Shown here: piece by piece, positions 42,701 through 55,110 of the stretch
How positions within the stretch are numbered: position 1 is the stretch's first letter
How the letters are laid out: every line of letters starts with the position of its first letter
NCBI GenBank assembly: GCA_037903355.1
Contig: JBAJFE010000029.1
Coordinates: 248,001 to 312,000, forward strand
From: Trichuris trichiura
Taxonomy: Eukaryota; Nematoda; Enoplea; Trichinellida; Trichuridae
Direction: 5' to 3'
DNA: 64,000 nucleotides
Translations under genes and position numbers: made by a program
The notes under the pieces: generated by a model
The model's input: only the letters and a program-made list of their open reading frames with translations
What the model was told of the DNA's origin: nothing
Database searches by the model: none

Positions 42701-43613
42701 CCATCTAGTCATCTTTCACAACATCGACCAAATGGAGCAAGCCACGAAATTTCAGTGAGACATCAATCGTCTTCGCTATCGCTTGTTGCTTTTGGACGAC
42801 CGTCTGTCGAGCAGCAGACAGAGCAAGATAGGACGGCCGGCTTTTCGTCGGTACCTTTTGCCAAGGCACCACCGCCGCCCCTTCCGGCTAAACCGCCAAG
42901 TCGTAAACCGTCGATTGAACATCGAAAAAATGTGTCGGAAAAATTTCGTACCTTGAAACCGCAGTCAACGGTGCAAAAGCAGTTTCTTGCTAAGCCCACG
43001 TCAAAATACAGGTCGTCTAGTTCCGAAGTAACTTGTCGCCCTTTTGTTTTATTTTCTTGACAAAAATTTCTATGTAAAGAATTTACCCGGCATGTCGCCC
43101 GAAGCGACCTTAGCCGCCAGCGACGCCGTTGCGAAAGCTTTGATGAACAACAAAAGCGACATTGCCTCAAGAGGAATGCAACGGGTTCAGTCGCATCGGC
43201 CTGTTATTTCGCTTCCCGTTGGCCCTAGGCCAACACCGCCGCCGCGACCCGATGTGGCTCCACCGCCTCCGCCGCCGCCTGCCGCTAGCAGTGCTCTTCC
43301 TCAGAAATTATTTGGTAAATTCGACTGTATGAGCTATGTTGACTTGTTGAAATGTGAATGCCATAATTATTGTAGGCTCAAAATCGTCAGTTGCAGTGCC
43401 TCCTCCACCTCCCAGAGTTGACTCGTTGGCTCACGGTGAGTAGTACAATGAGAATATGTTAATTGTTGACACAGCGCCGTTGAAGAGTTGGAAAGAAGGT
43501 TCTTTTTCAAAGACGCGCGTTACCTGCCGTCTCCACCCGAGTTCAGGCAGTTGCGACCAATCAAGCGGGTGGCACCAAAACCACCAACTGACGAACGCAT
43601 CACGTCTAATTAA
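39704..43613 (+). CDS. WIPF: WASP-interacting protein (WIP/WIPF family)
   Basis: Six exons join in frame to 486 residues: 39704-39929, 42150-42323, 42390-43027, 43080-43314, 43376-43435 and 43486-43613. The N-terminus has profilin-type polyproline (APPPPPLMTQLTPPPPPLP) and a WH2 actin-binding motif (DRQALLADIRRAG, GVRLKPT). The middle is basic, proline- and serine-rich with more polyproline runs (PPPPLPAKPPSRKPS; VAPPPPPPPAASS). The C-terminus is the WASP-binding sequence ELERRFFFKDARYLPSPPEF. WIP stabilises WASP and regulates Arp2/3-driven actin assembly. The last acceptor (ttgaag at 43480-43485) is weak but is the one that keeps the WASP-binding frame; the better-looking cacag ten bases upstream does not. 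The first intron is long (2.2 kb). Confidence 0.88.
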
Positions 43614-45500
43614 ACTGTCACTACCATGCTTCGTCGTCGTCATTTCCGCAGAAAATTTACCTCTGAGAAAGCGATGGAAGGAGGAGAAAAAATGAGCTCA
43701 TTCCGTTTTCGCAAAGAGGTCAATTGGAAATGAGGCGTTTGAATAATTCAAATTTAGCAAACTGTTTTCAAGTGCGCCTACTTAAAACGTCGTATTTTGT
43801 CAAGGAAATTTTGTCTTGTTTTTGTAAGCGGCCAACAGTTTGCACAGCGACCAAGTATAACATTACCTTGTGCGTGTGGCGTGTGCGGGAGCGTGAAGTC
43901 TTTTTTCCTCTTTAAAGCGGTGGTTTCTTGCGTATTCGAGAGATTTGTCTCTCCGTTTTGTGACGCCCCATTTTTTGCTGCTGATAAGCTTTTTCTCTTT
44001 ATCTTTTTCTAGCGTCCTCCCTGTAGGCAGTCCATTACCCCTTTGCGCATTTGTTCATGCATTTTTTATGATTCGCCGAAGTATCTGTTTTTTTCTCGTT
44101 TTATACCCACCTTTCATCGTCACCGCACTCTGCTCATCAGTGAGCTTATTACTTTGGAGGCGTTCAATGGCAGATAAACTCTTTCGCCAGTTATAGTGAG
44201 CTTAAATATTTTAAAACTTAAATTATAATAGAATGCAAGTTGCGAGTGCCTTCTTTTCTTTCGCTGACGCGTTTGAGACTATCGAGAAGCAAAGCTAAAT
44301 CAGGTCAGCCGGAGACGCTTCTCAATTTTGACTTTTATTAGAATAACGACAATTCAAGATAGCGTTGTAGAACGGACACTTAAAATCCGGCAGACCGATA
44401 AAGTGGAAAGACTTGAGAATGTACCATTGTGTGCTCTTACGTTTTTGCATTTTTTTTCTCAGTTCCGCACTGCTTGTCAGATGGTAACGCAAAGATTATT
44501 CAAGTAATCAGTGCCTAAGCCTGTTAAGTCACTGTGAATTATAGCTACCATAAATGGACTGCAAATAGTTACTAATTAGGAAGTAAGTCACGTTAGAAAA
44601 ACTTGTCTGTAGCAGTTTATTCGCAACAGTGCCGTGGCTTTATAGGCAATATATGAAATGCAGTGTCCGTTTGAAATTATCTAATCGCTTTCTTTCGCTC
44701 GGCGTACATTTTTCTAATGTAGGCAAAGCACTTTTAATTGTTCAAGGTACAATCCATCATTTTTAGCCGTTACGTTTTAAAGGACTGTAACGTTCATGTT
44801 ACGTGACTATCATATAGCTTGACAGTAGGATATAATTTGCTTATCATCTTTGGTGCTCATACGGTATTGTTACGAGATAGTAAAGGAGCCTGGAGGTTGC
44901 GCTCCCTGCAATGTAAAAATTTATCGCGCATTTTAAATTTCAAAATAGCTCTTTTAATGATTTGCAGGTTCTAACCTTTTGAATAGCAAAATGCCTGAAA
45001 TGTCGAACTTCGTTTCGTTCTGCAGCTGTTCTGCTCTTTTATTTAAAAGCTTTTATTCTTATGAGGACAAAGACAGACTGCGTGTATTAATACGATGCAA
45101 AAAGTTTTTAATAGCTCTCCCGTTTGCTTACAGTAAGGCAAGTAAGGCCAACCCGCCATTGTCCACAAAAGCTTGCTTTACTCATTACTGATACGTACGT
45201 TCACAGTTATAGTTTTATTTATAAAGCTATAAATATCTGCGAGCATTTAGACGGTCATTACGTTAACCAATAGGTTATTTTTAAAAGCGCTTTACAAGCC
45301 TCAGAACGAAATGAAGCATTGAACTTGTATTTGTGTTAAACCTGTGCACAAAAACAGTAACTTTTTCATCGCTAGGAGACTTTAGCGCTTGTTCAATAGT
45401 TCATTTAGCCATGTTTTCTCCCAAAGCCTACTGTAGAAGTGAACTCAGTTGAACATCATTTATTTTTAAAACATTTTGGGCTTTCCTGTCAGTCCGACTG
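43614..45500. other. Spacer between WIP and SUB1
   Basis: T-rich on this strand directly after WIP (its 3' UTR), then AT-rich with no coding signal supported. Confidence 0.4.
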
Positions 45501-46158
45501 ATGTCTGAATCATCAAATTCGGAAGAATCAGCTAAGGTATTTGTCCATTTTGTTTTCCTTTGCTTGCATTGCCTCAGTTTTTCGTATGATGCTTCATAAC
45601 GACCAGTGTCTTTTTGTATACTTGAATCTTTTTGGGTGATCTCCTGCATATTCACGAAGTCGTGGAACTTTAACTTTTCATCCTTCAGTTTTAACGCATA
45701 CTGTTCACAGGTGACCACGTCGGCTAAACGTTCTGGTAAAGGAGACTCGTCGAAAGCAAAGAAAAGCAAAGTAACCGAGACAAATAAAGAATCCGAAGAG
45801 CTTAAATTCGAGGTGACTTTCACCATTAACTGAATATATGATTTTGATGCCAGTTTGGCCGTAGATTGGCGAGAAACGTTTCGTGACGATTAATGAATAT
45901 AAAGGGCGAGTAAAGGTGGACATACGTGAATTCTATTCGGCGCCTGACGGTGAAATGAAACCTGGACGTAAAGGTAGCCATGCCTACACATATCCGAAAT
46001 TTCTGCACTGTATACAATCATACTATTCCTGCACTTCGTCTTTCCATAAGGGTCCCTCCGTTTACTGCTTATTTTCAGGCATTTCATTGGATGTCGATCA
46101 GTTTCGAGCGCTGGTGAAATGCATTCCAAAGCTTGAACAGCAACTGAAGAACCGTTGA
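45501..46158 (+). CDS. SUB1: Transcriptional coactivator PC4/SUB1
   Basis: Four exons (45501-45536, 45711-45812, 45865-45973, 46079-46158) join to 108 residues. The N-terminus is serine/acidic (MSESSNSEESAK) then lysine-rich (GDSSKAKKSKVTETNKES), as in PC4. The C-terminal single-stranded-DNA-binding domain is intact: IGEKRFVTINEYKGRVKVDI, REFY, GEMKPGRKG, ISLDVDQF, and LVKCIPKLEQQL. PC4 is nuclear and helps RNA polymerase II transcription and DNA repair. The GRKG/ISL junction spans an intron that stays open, so a naive reading frame retains about 35 extra residues. The second intron is only 52 bases. AATAAA lies 124 bases after the stop. Confidence 0.9.
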
Positions 46159-46281
46159 GCTCCAACTGCTGACATATATTATTGCAGTTCGTTCGAATTT
46201 CATTTCATTTATTAGTTAACTCGTTACCTATTCCCATGAGTAGTAGTGCTGATTGCTTAATTGTCGTTGATCTCATTAAAT

Positions 46282-46287
46282 AATAAA
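46282..46287 (+). terminator. Polyadenylation signal of SUB1
   Basis: AATAAA in a T/A-rich 3' UTR, 124 bases after the SUB1 stop and 60 bases before the tRNA gene. Confidence 0.6.
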
Positions 46288-46346
46288 ATCGTTATTTCTT
46301 GATTACCATAACGTATTTCACAGCGGAGGCGTGATGAAAAATCATT

Positions 46347-46443
46347 GCTCCAGGTGAGGATCGAACTCACAACCTTCGCATTTCGTCAGCAGCTTCAGTA
46401 CTGCTTATAAGTACGACGCGCTAACCGGTTGCGCCACTGGAGC
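46347..46443 (-). tRNA. trnI-UAU: tRNA-Ile (anticodon UAU) with intron
   Basis: Read on the minus strand the gene begins GCTCCAGTGGCGCAA and ends CACCTGGAGC, a perfect 7-base acceptor stem. The A box is TGGCGCAACCGG and the B box GGTTGTGAGTTCGATCCTC. The anticodon loop has CTTATAA followed by an intron of about 20 bases before the rest of the anticodon stem. A UAU isoleucine tRNA with an intron is usual in animals. Confidence 0.93.
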
Positions 46444-46882
46444 TTGCGAACACATTTAAAGCAAATTTTTCTCTAGCGAATCTATGTCGTTTCCCGAAAC
46501 TCGTAACGTCTATGTTTTTTATATTCAGCTTGCTACAGCTGAACATTTCAAACTGCAGAAACTTTGCCTTCGTCAGAACAATTTGAGCTTTCAATCGAAT
46601 ACCTTTCAGCTAATTCTTGCTGGCACAGATCTAAGGTCATAAATTACTTGTTTCGTCTACTGGAAGGTTTCACCAAAGCGTTTTTAATTTTCAATTCTAA
46701 AACAAACCGTAGCAGAACATACAAGCTGTGATGAGCATAGATTTGCGATTACGTTGTTTTCTTTAAAGAACTTTCACCAACGCCCACGTGAGAACATTCG
46801 AACAAGCCATGCAAGTGAAATTATTCACGAAAAGTATGAACTCTTGATAATTAAATTTTCGCTCGAGCTATCATGCTTTTTA

Positions 46883-49800
46883 CAGACAGTTCTCGTATAA
46901 CGCGAGCGATTGGTCACTTAAAAATCCTTAAAAATCTCGCGTTATAGGAGACATGTAAAGTATAGGAAAATCACGATTTGGTTCAAAGCGTCAGAAGGAT
47001 TGTTTACTTGCAAACAACAACGGAGAGATATCTTAAATGAGCTGGGTTGAAGCAAGAATTATGATGTACCTGTAGCGGAGGCTGCGCACGTCCGCGAGCC
47101 CCAAGCGGGCGCCAGGCGTTCGCGAAGGGCGTATCGCTCAGGCAGGAGCGTAAACATTGCGGCGCCGCCGGACGCGTGCGCCGGCCCCTGATCCCTGGTT
47201 CTGTGCCAGCTTTGTGATTAACGCGCATGCCACGCAAATAGAGATAAGGGGAGTTGTTCGTTCGTGCTAGCTGCTGGTCGTCTGCGTTGTGTGCAAGCTG
47301 TCGCGTCGAAAGTAGAGCATTTGGTAACGTATTTCTGTGTGCGCTTGCTACTGGGTTTCTTACAGTACCTGAGCTACTTATTCTACCTTTAGGCACGCTG
47401 ACGTATGCATCCTCTTACACGGGGTCTGAATAACAATATCTTTTATGGTGATCATACATTAACGGCAGAGCTTTTATGATAACACTCTTTATAGCGGGCA
47501 GAGTTCAAACTGGCTTCCACGAGCGGCGTGCTTGCGTCTTTAGCTTGTGGAAAGAGTCTCTCTCAGTATTAAAATAAACGACATCATACCCAGGAAAGAA
47601 AGGAGTTCCGTTGGAGTCATTTTTTAAATCTCACTATCCTTTGTTACGGGCGAACTGAAGTCCTATTAGATGTAGAAGGTAGCGCTTCCTCATCGTCACA
47701 ATGTTTCTTCATTGCAGTAAAGTAGAATTCGAGCTTCTTTTGTTTCGCACGTGTACTTCTTTCGTACAGCAGCTGCTTGTATGGCTCCAAGCAAGCTCGG
47801 ATACCTCTTGTGGTTTTCCCGCTGCGTTCTGCATTACAGTCATTGTCTTCGAGCCATTGTAAACGCTGTTCAATAGTTTCCAGGGTATCTGACAGCTCAG
47901 CAGTGGTCATTTGTCGCGGAGGAGGCGGAGGAACTTCCTAATTTTCATCATCTTCTTCTCTTCCTTCTTTTTCCCCTGCTACAGAAAGTTCCTGCAGCTC
48001 ATCGGTGGTCAGCTCATTCGGTTGACAGTTCAAAATGTCCTCAATATCCTGATACTCCACTCCTTCAAAGCCTAGCCTGTTTGCCGACTGAACGCAGCTC
48101 TCAGTAATTTCGCATACTTGAGCAGAAGGTTCAAAGTCTTTAAAATCGCAGATCAGATCTGGGATGAGTTTCCTGCCAAACACGGTGCAAGCACTGTTTC
48201 GATACGTCATTCCAGGCTTCTACGATGTTGTTAATGGCCATTCTCAGGTTATAGCTCTTCCAAAATTCCGTCACAGTTTCACAATTTTCTCCGTCAGTCG
48301 CGTCGGTCAGCACCTTGAATGTTCGCCTTAAGTAGTAAGCTTTGAATGCTCCGATAACGCCTTGGTCAAGCGGTTGTAACAAAGAAGTGGTCCGTGCAGG
48401 CAAGAAAACAAAGTAGACATATGGGTCTAGCTCAGCTATCATCGGTGGGTGGCTTGGCGCGCTATCCATGATTGCGAGAACTTTAAAAGCCAAGTTCTTC
48501 TCGTTCAAGTATTTCTTAATGTCATTAACATAAGCATTAGAAAAAATATCAAGGCAAACTTGGGCGGTCATCCATCCTCTTTTGCTGTTCCTGTAGTAAA
48601 CGCCCAAACAGCTTTTAACAATTCCCCTTAGGGCTCGTGGATTGGCATGACGATGAATCATCAATGGCTTCAGCTTAAGATCCCCACTAGCGTTGGCACC
48701 GAGCATTACAGTCACACGATCTTTCGCAGCGCAGATTCCTGCAGCATGCCTACGCTCTCTGGAAATGTAGGTCCTTTTTGGCATACGCTTTAGATAAAGA
48801 TTTGTCTCGTCGAAGTTAAAAATTTGATCGAGGCAGTAGCCCTTTTCATTAACCAAGTTTTGTACTTCTATTGGAAATGTTTGCGCGGCATCGACGTCCG
48901 CGCTTCCTGCTTCGCCACAGAGACGAACATTGTGGAAACTGTATCGATTCTTGAAACGGCAAAACCAACCACTACTAGCAGTAAATGGAGGAATTTCGGT
49001 AGGATTTGTAGACTGTTTCTTAACGTTTTCATAAATGGTAACTGTTTTTTGTCTGATGGTGAAAAACGTTGTTCCTATTCTTTTCATCGCTTGTTTCGAT
49101 CCAAAAGCTGAGTAGTTTTCCAATTTCTTCCAATATCTTAGGCCTTGTTCTTATTGACATCGCAATACTTGAATTGGTACCGCTTACGCAAGTCTGTTTA
49201 ATTTTTTCTGCATTGCTTCTAATGGTCCGCAAAGTTGATTCCTTTATGCCGGTAGCTTTGACGATATCACGTGTCGTGTCATTCCGTTCATATCGTTTCA
49301 GTATCTCAAGTTTCCCTCCAACAGTCAGCGCCTTTCGTTTTCGACCACTACTAGCTGACTTCGAATCAGGAAGCTTAGACATTTTCAGATACTTATAGGC
49401 TATCCTCAGATCGCGGAATCAGACAAAATACTTACGAATTGAGCTCGCAATCAGACGGTGTGAATGTTTTCCGAATTCTGTGCTAGCGTACTACGACTCA
49501 CTGGTAAACCTCTACGATGCCTGCGCTTCGGGAGAATTGAAAATGGAAACGTCGTCTGTACACATGTTTCTGCCGGCGCGAATTATTCCACCGAACATGA
49601 ATACCGATCAGTAGCCTGTTTGAGTATGCATATCGCAGGGTGCACAGCTGGGTCGGAAACTACTTCTGATAACAATCCTAAACGTTTTTGTCACATTTCG
49701 CTTGTTCGTGACCGAAGTACGCGCATAAGCTAACAGCGCGGCCTTTGTTTGCTCTCGGTGGATGAAAACACAGGGAGACTTTGCCATACGCCCACGCTTT

Positions 49801-49923
49801 CCATGCGGCGAAATCGCGTAAGAGCCAAAACAGAATCGCGTTATGTGAGAAAATGCTACGATTTCAAAATCGCGTATGAGCGAAAACGCGTTATGTGAAC
49901 ACGCGTTATACGAGAACTGCCTG
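46883..49923. mobile_element. Tigger element, full length with TIRs
   Basis: A 3,041-bp element flanked by TA duplications (46881-46882 and 49924-49925). The terminal inverted repeats agree at all but one of 22 bases: left CAGACAGTTCTCGTATAACG, right reverse complement CAGGCAGTTCTCGTATAACG. More copies of cgcgttat lie inside both ends. It contains a decayed transposase on the minus strand. A CG-rich stretch at about 47070-47230 differs in composition from the rest and may be a nested insertion. Confidence 0.95.
47644..49382 (-). pseudogene. Tigger-type transposase, broken
   Basis: A cut-and-paste DDE transposase of the pogo branch of Tc1/mariner. The N-terminal helix-turn-helix (RKRKALTVGGKLEILKRYE, IVKATGIKESTLRTI) is followed by a CENP-B-type segment (SSGWFCRFKNRYSFHN). 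The catalytic part has FNFDETNLYLKRMP, VTVMLGANASGDLKLKP, AIMDSAPSHPPM and LPARTTSLLQPLDQGVIGAF. The C-terminal tail is acidic and helical. The frame is broken by a one-base shift in an A-rich run near 49090, another near 48150, and a stop at 47938-47940. The element is therefore inactive, though recently enough to be fully recognisable. Confidence 0.93.
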
Positions 49924-50194
49924 TATAATGTTGCTTAGCCACTAACTTAACGCTTTCAAAGTGGGTTCAGCTCAGAAGCAAAAGCGTTGAAGGCAGTCGA
50001 AATTACTGTAGTCCACTTGACGGTTCTTATCTCGTTAAAACTTGCATTAAACTTTCTCATAGTCCATACCTTTTGTTCGTCTAAACATGTTCAATCAAGC
50101 GTCAGAATTTCAGTGGTATATTGAATATAAATATTCAACGGGTGCGTTACTTTTTGTTAAGTCTAAAACAAGTTTAAAAGCAATAAATACGCAT

Positions 50195-50266
50195 AGCAGA
50201 GTGGCGCAGAGGAAGCGTGCTGGGCCCATAACCCAGAGGTCCGTGGATCGAAACCACGCTCTGCTA
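50195..50266 (+). tRNA. trnM-CAU: Initiator tRNA-Met, copy 1
   Basis: 72 bases: AGCAGAG pairs with CTCTGCT, giving the A1-U72 pair typical of eukaryotic initiator tRNA. The anticodon loop is CTGGGCCCATAACCCAG, with the run of three G-C pairs that marks initiators. The B box is present (GGATCGAAACC, with A in the T loop instead of the usual TTC). No intron. Confidence 0.95.
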
Positions 50267-51363
50267 AACTTTTTATAATTTTCTGGTGGTCATAAAAACT
50301 TTCCTTAGTATCTAAAATCAGCAAGCGCTTAATTCTCGGATGGGTCTTAACGGGATATCACAATCGGTTAGTTCAGACTAAAACTCAGACGTGCTGCTGT
50401 CTACTTTACGGAGAGAGTAATTAAAGTTCCTGACGTTTGCTGCCTGTCGCTACTGAGCTGTTGCAACTAAACCGTAAAATATTACAATGAGTTTAAGAAT
50501 CTTGAAGGGAACGCGCGCTTTGGACCGTGTTTCGTCAAACCTGTTAAAACTGGTTCCATTTTATTCAACCTATGACTGTCACATCATCACAGTTAAGCTA
50601 CTTAACGCGTGTGCTTTCGCGAGCAGTAGCGCAGTAATAAGTATATAATTAGTGAACTTAGCGTAAAATGAACGTCTTTTCCTTTAACTAGCCGATTCAT
50701 TCGTGGTATCATACTGTAAGGTGGATTGACTAGTAGGTGCCATTACCGGCGATTTTAAAAAATGTTGAAAACGTAGCTTTTGATTACCGCCGTAAAAAGT
50801 TACAAACTGTTCATTGTTACAATTAGCAATTAAAGTTAAGCCGCCCTTAAACTATACCCCTTTGTAGCGTCCTGCCTGCTCCGCATAGCATTAGAAAAGC
50901 TTTCTTCCCAAACAGTTTTGCTTACTTCCGAGAGCGAAACAAAACCCACGATTTCAAAAATCAAGTACGCAGGGGAGTTTTTTTACTAAACCGGACACGT
51001 CACTTCTTTCTCATTTTTACTTACCGTAATCTGATTTGCAAGTCCGACTCCTTGCTCAGCGAGTTAGCTATTCCAATAAAACGCGTACCCTACTCCCCAC
51101 ACCTTACAGCCACGACCGGCGCGAACGTTAGCTCTGACTGCAGTACAGTATGGTATTTCATCGTTCGCGTCTCACCGCCGTTGAAAACTAGTCCGATAAT
51201 TGGTGAAAACGTTTACTACCTACCGCTTGCTGCGCTAATGGCTTGAACTGTGTGTTCCTACGTAATCCAATAACGTTGTGGTCAAACCATGGTTGCTTAC
51301 CTGGTGGTAGCAACAGTTAACTCGCAACTATTGGAAACTTTCTCTGCTCATCTTGTTATTGTC
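50267..51363. other. Spacer between the two initiator tRNA genes
   Basis: No coding signal supported. Confidence 0.4.
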
Positions 51364-51435
51364 AGCAGAGTGGCGCAGAGGAAGCGTGCTGGGCCCATAA
51401 CCCAGAGGTCCGTGGATCGAAACCACGCTCTGCTA
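51364..51435 (+). tRNA. trnM-CAU: Initiator tRNA-Met, copy 2
   Basis: Identical over all 72 bases to the copy at 50195-50266, same strand, 1.17 kb away. The flanks are unrelated except for the immediate gene ends, so the pair is an old duplication kept identical by selection or conversion. Confidence 0.95.
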
Positions 51436-51944
51436 CGTTGCAATTATTCGCTGATCTCGGGACGATATTTTACAGTTTCGTCCTTCATAAAAGCTTTCTC
51501 TACCATGCAAAATTGCTAACAAAAGCAGCACTTTGTTCCTATGGAGGTGGAACTAGCTAGTACCGACTACGTGTACCCATAGCTTCTAACATTCTCGTAC
51601 TTCCGTGAAGTGAGGTTAACTTACAGGCAATCATTTAATGTGATGCCTGATGGATTCACGCAAAATCATTATAGCAACTCAGCTATAATGATGCTGTCAT
51701 TATAACATTTCACCTGTAATACAAGTTCTAGAGGTTGCTTCCCACACGTCGCAACATACAGTAATCGACGCAATGCCAGTATGTTTCGAGAAATAAAGCA
51801 AACTATCCGGTTCTGCTTTTACTGGCTAGTATGTTAGACGTCCTGTTCTAGCTTTACCTAAGCCTAAGCCTAAAAAACCTTTTATTTCGTTTCAGGCTTT
51901 AAAGGAGAGTGGCTTACAACAGGAACTTCTCTTGCCCCCCCCCC

Positions 51945-52060
51945 CAGTCTTTCTATGTGTTGTTCAGCCATCCTGTCTTGCTCTTAGCTGTGTCTAAATG
52001 CAAACACGGGGATTATCTTCTCGCTTAAAGTTAAGCGAGGGCAGAACTAGGTGGCTGACG
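51945..52060 (+). repeat. Dispersed repeat, second copy
   Basis: Resembles 3990-4110 in the DPAGT1 intron, sharing cagccatcc, cttgc, a ctaaa run and gggcagaac in order. Confidence 0.35.
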
Positions 52061-52514
52061 TGTTTGTTATCAAAAGCAGAGCAGGGTGTTTGAACATTTT
52101 TCCAGAACTGCACATGCGTTACGTTGATTCTTTTGATTGCTTTGTGTTTGCAGGCCTCCGAGAAGCACATTGCGAACTTTCTCCAGAAATCTGAGTCAGT
52201 TTTTTAAAATTCTCTTTTTTCTCATCAGTTAAGTTCATGAGTATTTTAAGTCATTCTGCAATTTGTTTGCTTTACTTTTGATCAAATTGATAGAGTAGTT
52301 AAGGCGGTAACAAGGATAAGTACAAGAGTGGTAACGTAACAGAAAGCGGCAGCATTTCGATGAATCAGTGCTATTCAAGTGGGGAAGTTCGAACTGGTAT
52401 GGAGCAACATCCCGTTAGACTGATCAAGGGAATCATTCAACGAAGTGCCCTCAAATCAGAATGAACTGAGGTATATTCATATAGAATGATTTTTGCCACG
52501 TTCTCTGACTTCTA

Positions 52515-52586
52515 AAAGCATTTAGTATCCACTGATAATCATTTTCCTGTAGAGAAGCTGTGGTTGCTTTAGAATATCGTTATCAG
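52515..52586 (+). repeat. Local repeat, copy 1 of at least 3
   Basis: Shares with 55561-55630 the string catttagtatccactgata and a later gagaagctgtggttgcttt, with small gaps between. A more diverged copy lies at 55039-55110 (tagtatcc...gaaagctgcggctcttgtagaatatcatt). Confidence 0.8.
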
Positions 52587-55038
52587 AAGTGTCCCTGTCA
52601 GTAGCTTTTCCTTTCTCTCCCACACGCATATCATTTATATATCTTTTTCCTGCCGACGGTTCTCTGATGTTTACTTCTCTCGTCAATCACTTCGCAACAA
52701 AGTGAGGAACAAGCGCATTGAACAGTCTTTATCACTTTTCTCCCACTTCCAACCACTAATTCTGTCCGTGTATCTTCTAGCATGTATTTGCTCATATCTT
52801 AGAATGGAGAGCTTTTAGTAACGACTTTTGCTAGTCACCTCCAGCCGTCAAACGTTGCTATCACTAGCAATAAACCTATTATCTTGGCTGTTATTGGATA
52901 TCATTCTGTATTCTCATTACCTGTGCGCCAATTTCTTTTCGGATAATCACCATATACCTTTCCCCAAGGTGACTTTGAGGGTTTCTGATCCATTGCCACC
53001 GTCCATATCATCTAAACGCGTTGGCCCTTCAGTAGAGTACAATAAAGCCAACCAGTTCAAGCCTATGAGTGCTCATTATGCTAATAAGTTTCAGAGCACC
53101 TTGTCCCTTTTTTTATTTTCAGCTTCAAGGATAACATATGATCAGTCCTGTGTCTTCCAGCTCAGCTGAGCAAAACGGGCAGGAAAATGGGCGAACATGG
53201 TTGGCTTCCCACTGTTCGTCTCTTCACATATCATCTAATAAGACGCCGCTGACATGCGCGTTCTCCGAGTTCTATCTTTCCTTTAAGCGATGCTTCCATT
53301 CTTCAGGTGCACTGGTAAGCGGTCTCGCTGATTAGGTCCTACAGCGACGATCAGAAAACAGTAATGTACGGAGTGCCGCCGCACCGGCGACGAACCACCT
53401 TTCAGTTGCCCTCACAACATCACAATAAATTTCAGTAGTCTGCAGCGAACTAACATAGTTAGCCGTACCTGAGCATCATTTACGCCTGCACATCATTTAT
53501 ACCTCAACATCAGTACAGCTCTTAAATTGCGTAATGTGAATGGCCATCGGCCGCTCTGCTCTCTTTTATTACATTGTGCATCATTCGTTAATAGTAAAAG
53601 TAGTATTTCATTCAGTAGGATTTTCCATCCTCGCTGTCCCTTTTGACGGAAGCACTAATTAAATTTCTGCTGCTACTGAAATGAGAAATTTCACCATAGT
53701 CTTGTAAAGGAATAACCCTTTTTAATTAAAGTCAAAAAATAAATGGAGCTTTTGGAATCCCAACACGTTCCGTCTTTAGCTTGCTTTGGAGATCACCCAC
53801 AAAACCAGTTATTTCTTTTTAAACAACAATTAAATTTTAAAAAGTTTTATCAGATGGAACAAGGAGAAAAGGTGATTTGCTGCAAGAATCTGCAAGCCAA
53901 CCTTGCCTAATAAAAATTTTTATCTGCCATTGAAAATCAAGTAGCCAAAAGGATTACGTTTCTTAGCTGCCGCAGTTTCGGAACATACGATACTCCGTAG
54001 GACGAAATGTTTACCCGGCTTTTTCAGGGTTTCCCCTTGTTCTTGGTACGTGTGCATCTGTAATACGCTGAAACAACCACCATACGAACGAATGGGGGAA
54101 GGAGTTGCTAGAAAAATCACAGAGAACACTATACGCAACCTTCAGAGTGCTCTAGATCTGTCTTCAGCGTCATGTAGGCGCTCATGCGAGAAAGCTGTGG
54201 AAAGGCTAGAATAAAAATCCATCATACCTACATTCCGTACTGCACAGTACTCATTGGGCTTAAAAAGACTCACATGAATCAATTTCGTTAACTCTGTGCT
54301 TTTGGCATGTATGCTCTTTTATTCTTTTGAGGCCAGCGATAATTCTTTTAACAGGTGAATAATTTTAGTGCTTTATTTTTATACAATGTTAAGATATTTT
54401 ACAGTTAAAATACATTCGTGTTTGTAGTAAATGCAGATCGTAGCTTTCGAGGCTCTCCTTGCCTCGCCTTTATCGTAAAAACGCTACAGTAGTTATAATA
54501 AAATTTAGGTGACAATTCTACTACCTGAGCATCTTTAGTAAAACTGTAGTAGTTTAATTTTGATGAAGGTAAAACAGCAGTAACACTAAAAACTGCAGTC
54601 TGTATTTTTTCTAAGGACAGACAACTTTTTAGCTAATTTTTCAGCGAATAGGTACTTAAAGTTCCTCTAACCAAGGCTGCTTGCACAAGGAAGGCAGCAA
54701 TGAAGTTTTATAGGTCTAGCTATGCTTCATCTTTGGGAAAATATTTCAAACAGCACGCGTTAATGCCCTAGAACATCACACGTGTCAGAATTGGCTTGTT
54801 TTATTTTCATCAAACTTGTGTAAGGGCAGGGCAGCAACGATGATAATTACAAACCAAAAAACGTGACATGAGCACAACTAAGTTTCTATGAATCGCGCTC
54901 ACAGAAACGGGACAATAGCGCGTTCGACCAAACAGCACGACAGACCATTCAGCGCTATATTCAGAAATCACGATAAAGCGAGCTACACGTGCGGTAAATG
55001 ATCTTTGTCGTCTTCTCCCTTTTCCGTCAAATTCTCTA

Positions 55039-55110
55039 AAGTACATAGTATCCAGAGAATTGCTTCCATATTAGAAAGCTGCGGCTCTTGTAGAATATCA
55101 TTCTTGAAGC
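55039..55110 (+). repeat. Local repeat, diverged copy
   Basis: Matches the other two copies at tagtatcc, ttgcttcc, aagctg-gg and gaatatcatt, with the same spacing but several substitutions. Confidence 0.6.

Noticed and set aside
43456..43695. WIP last exon read from the cacag acceptor at 43470-43474
   Set aside because: That acceptor shifts the frame and destroys the FFFKDARYLPSPPEF WASP-binding motif, so the weaker acceptor at 43485 was preferred.
45428..45826. 132-codon minus-strand frame
   Set aside because: Antisense to the first two exons and intron of SUB1.
47004..47396. 130-codon minus-strand frame in the CG-rich part of the Tigger
   Set aside because: Arginine/alanine-rich translation of CG-rich DNA with no domain; noted instead as a composition anomaly.
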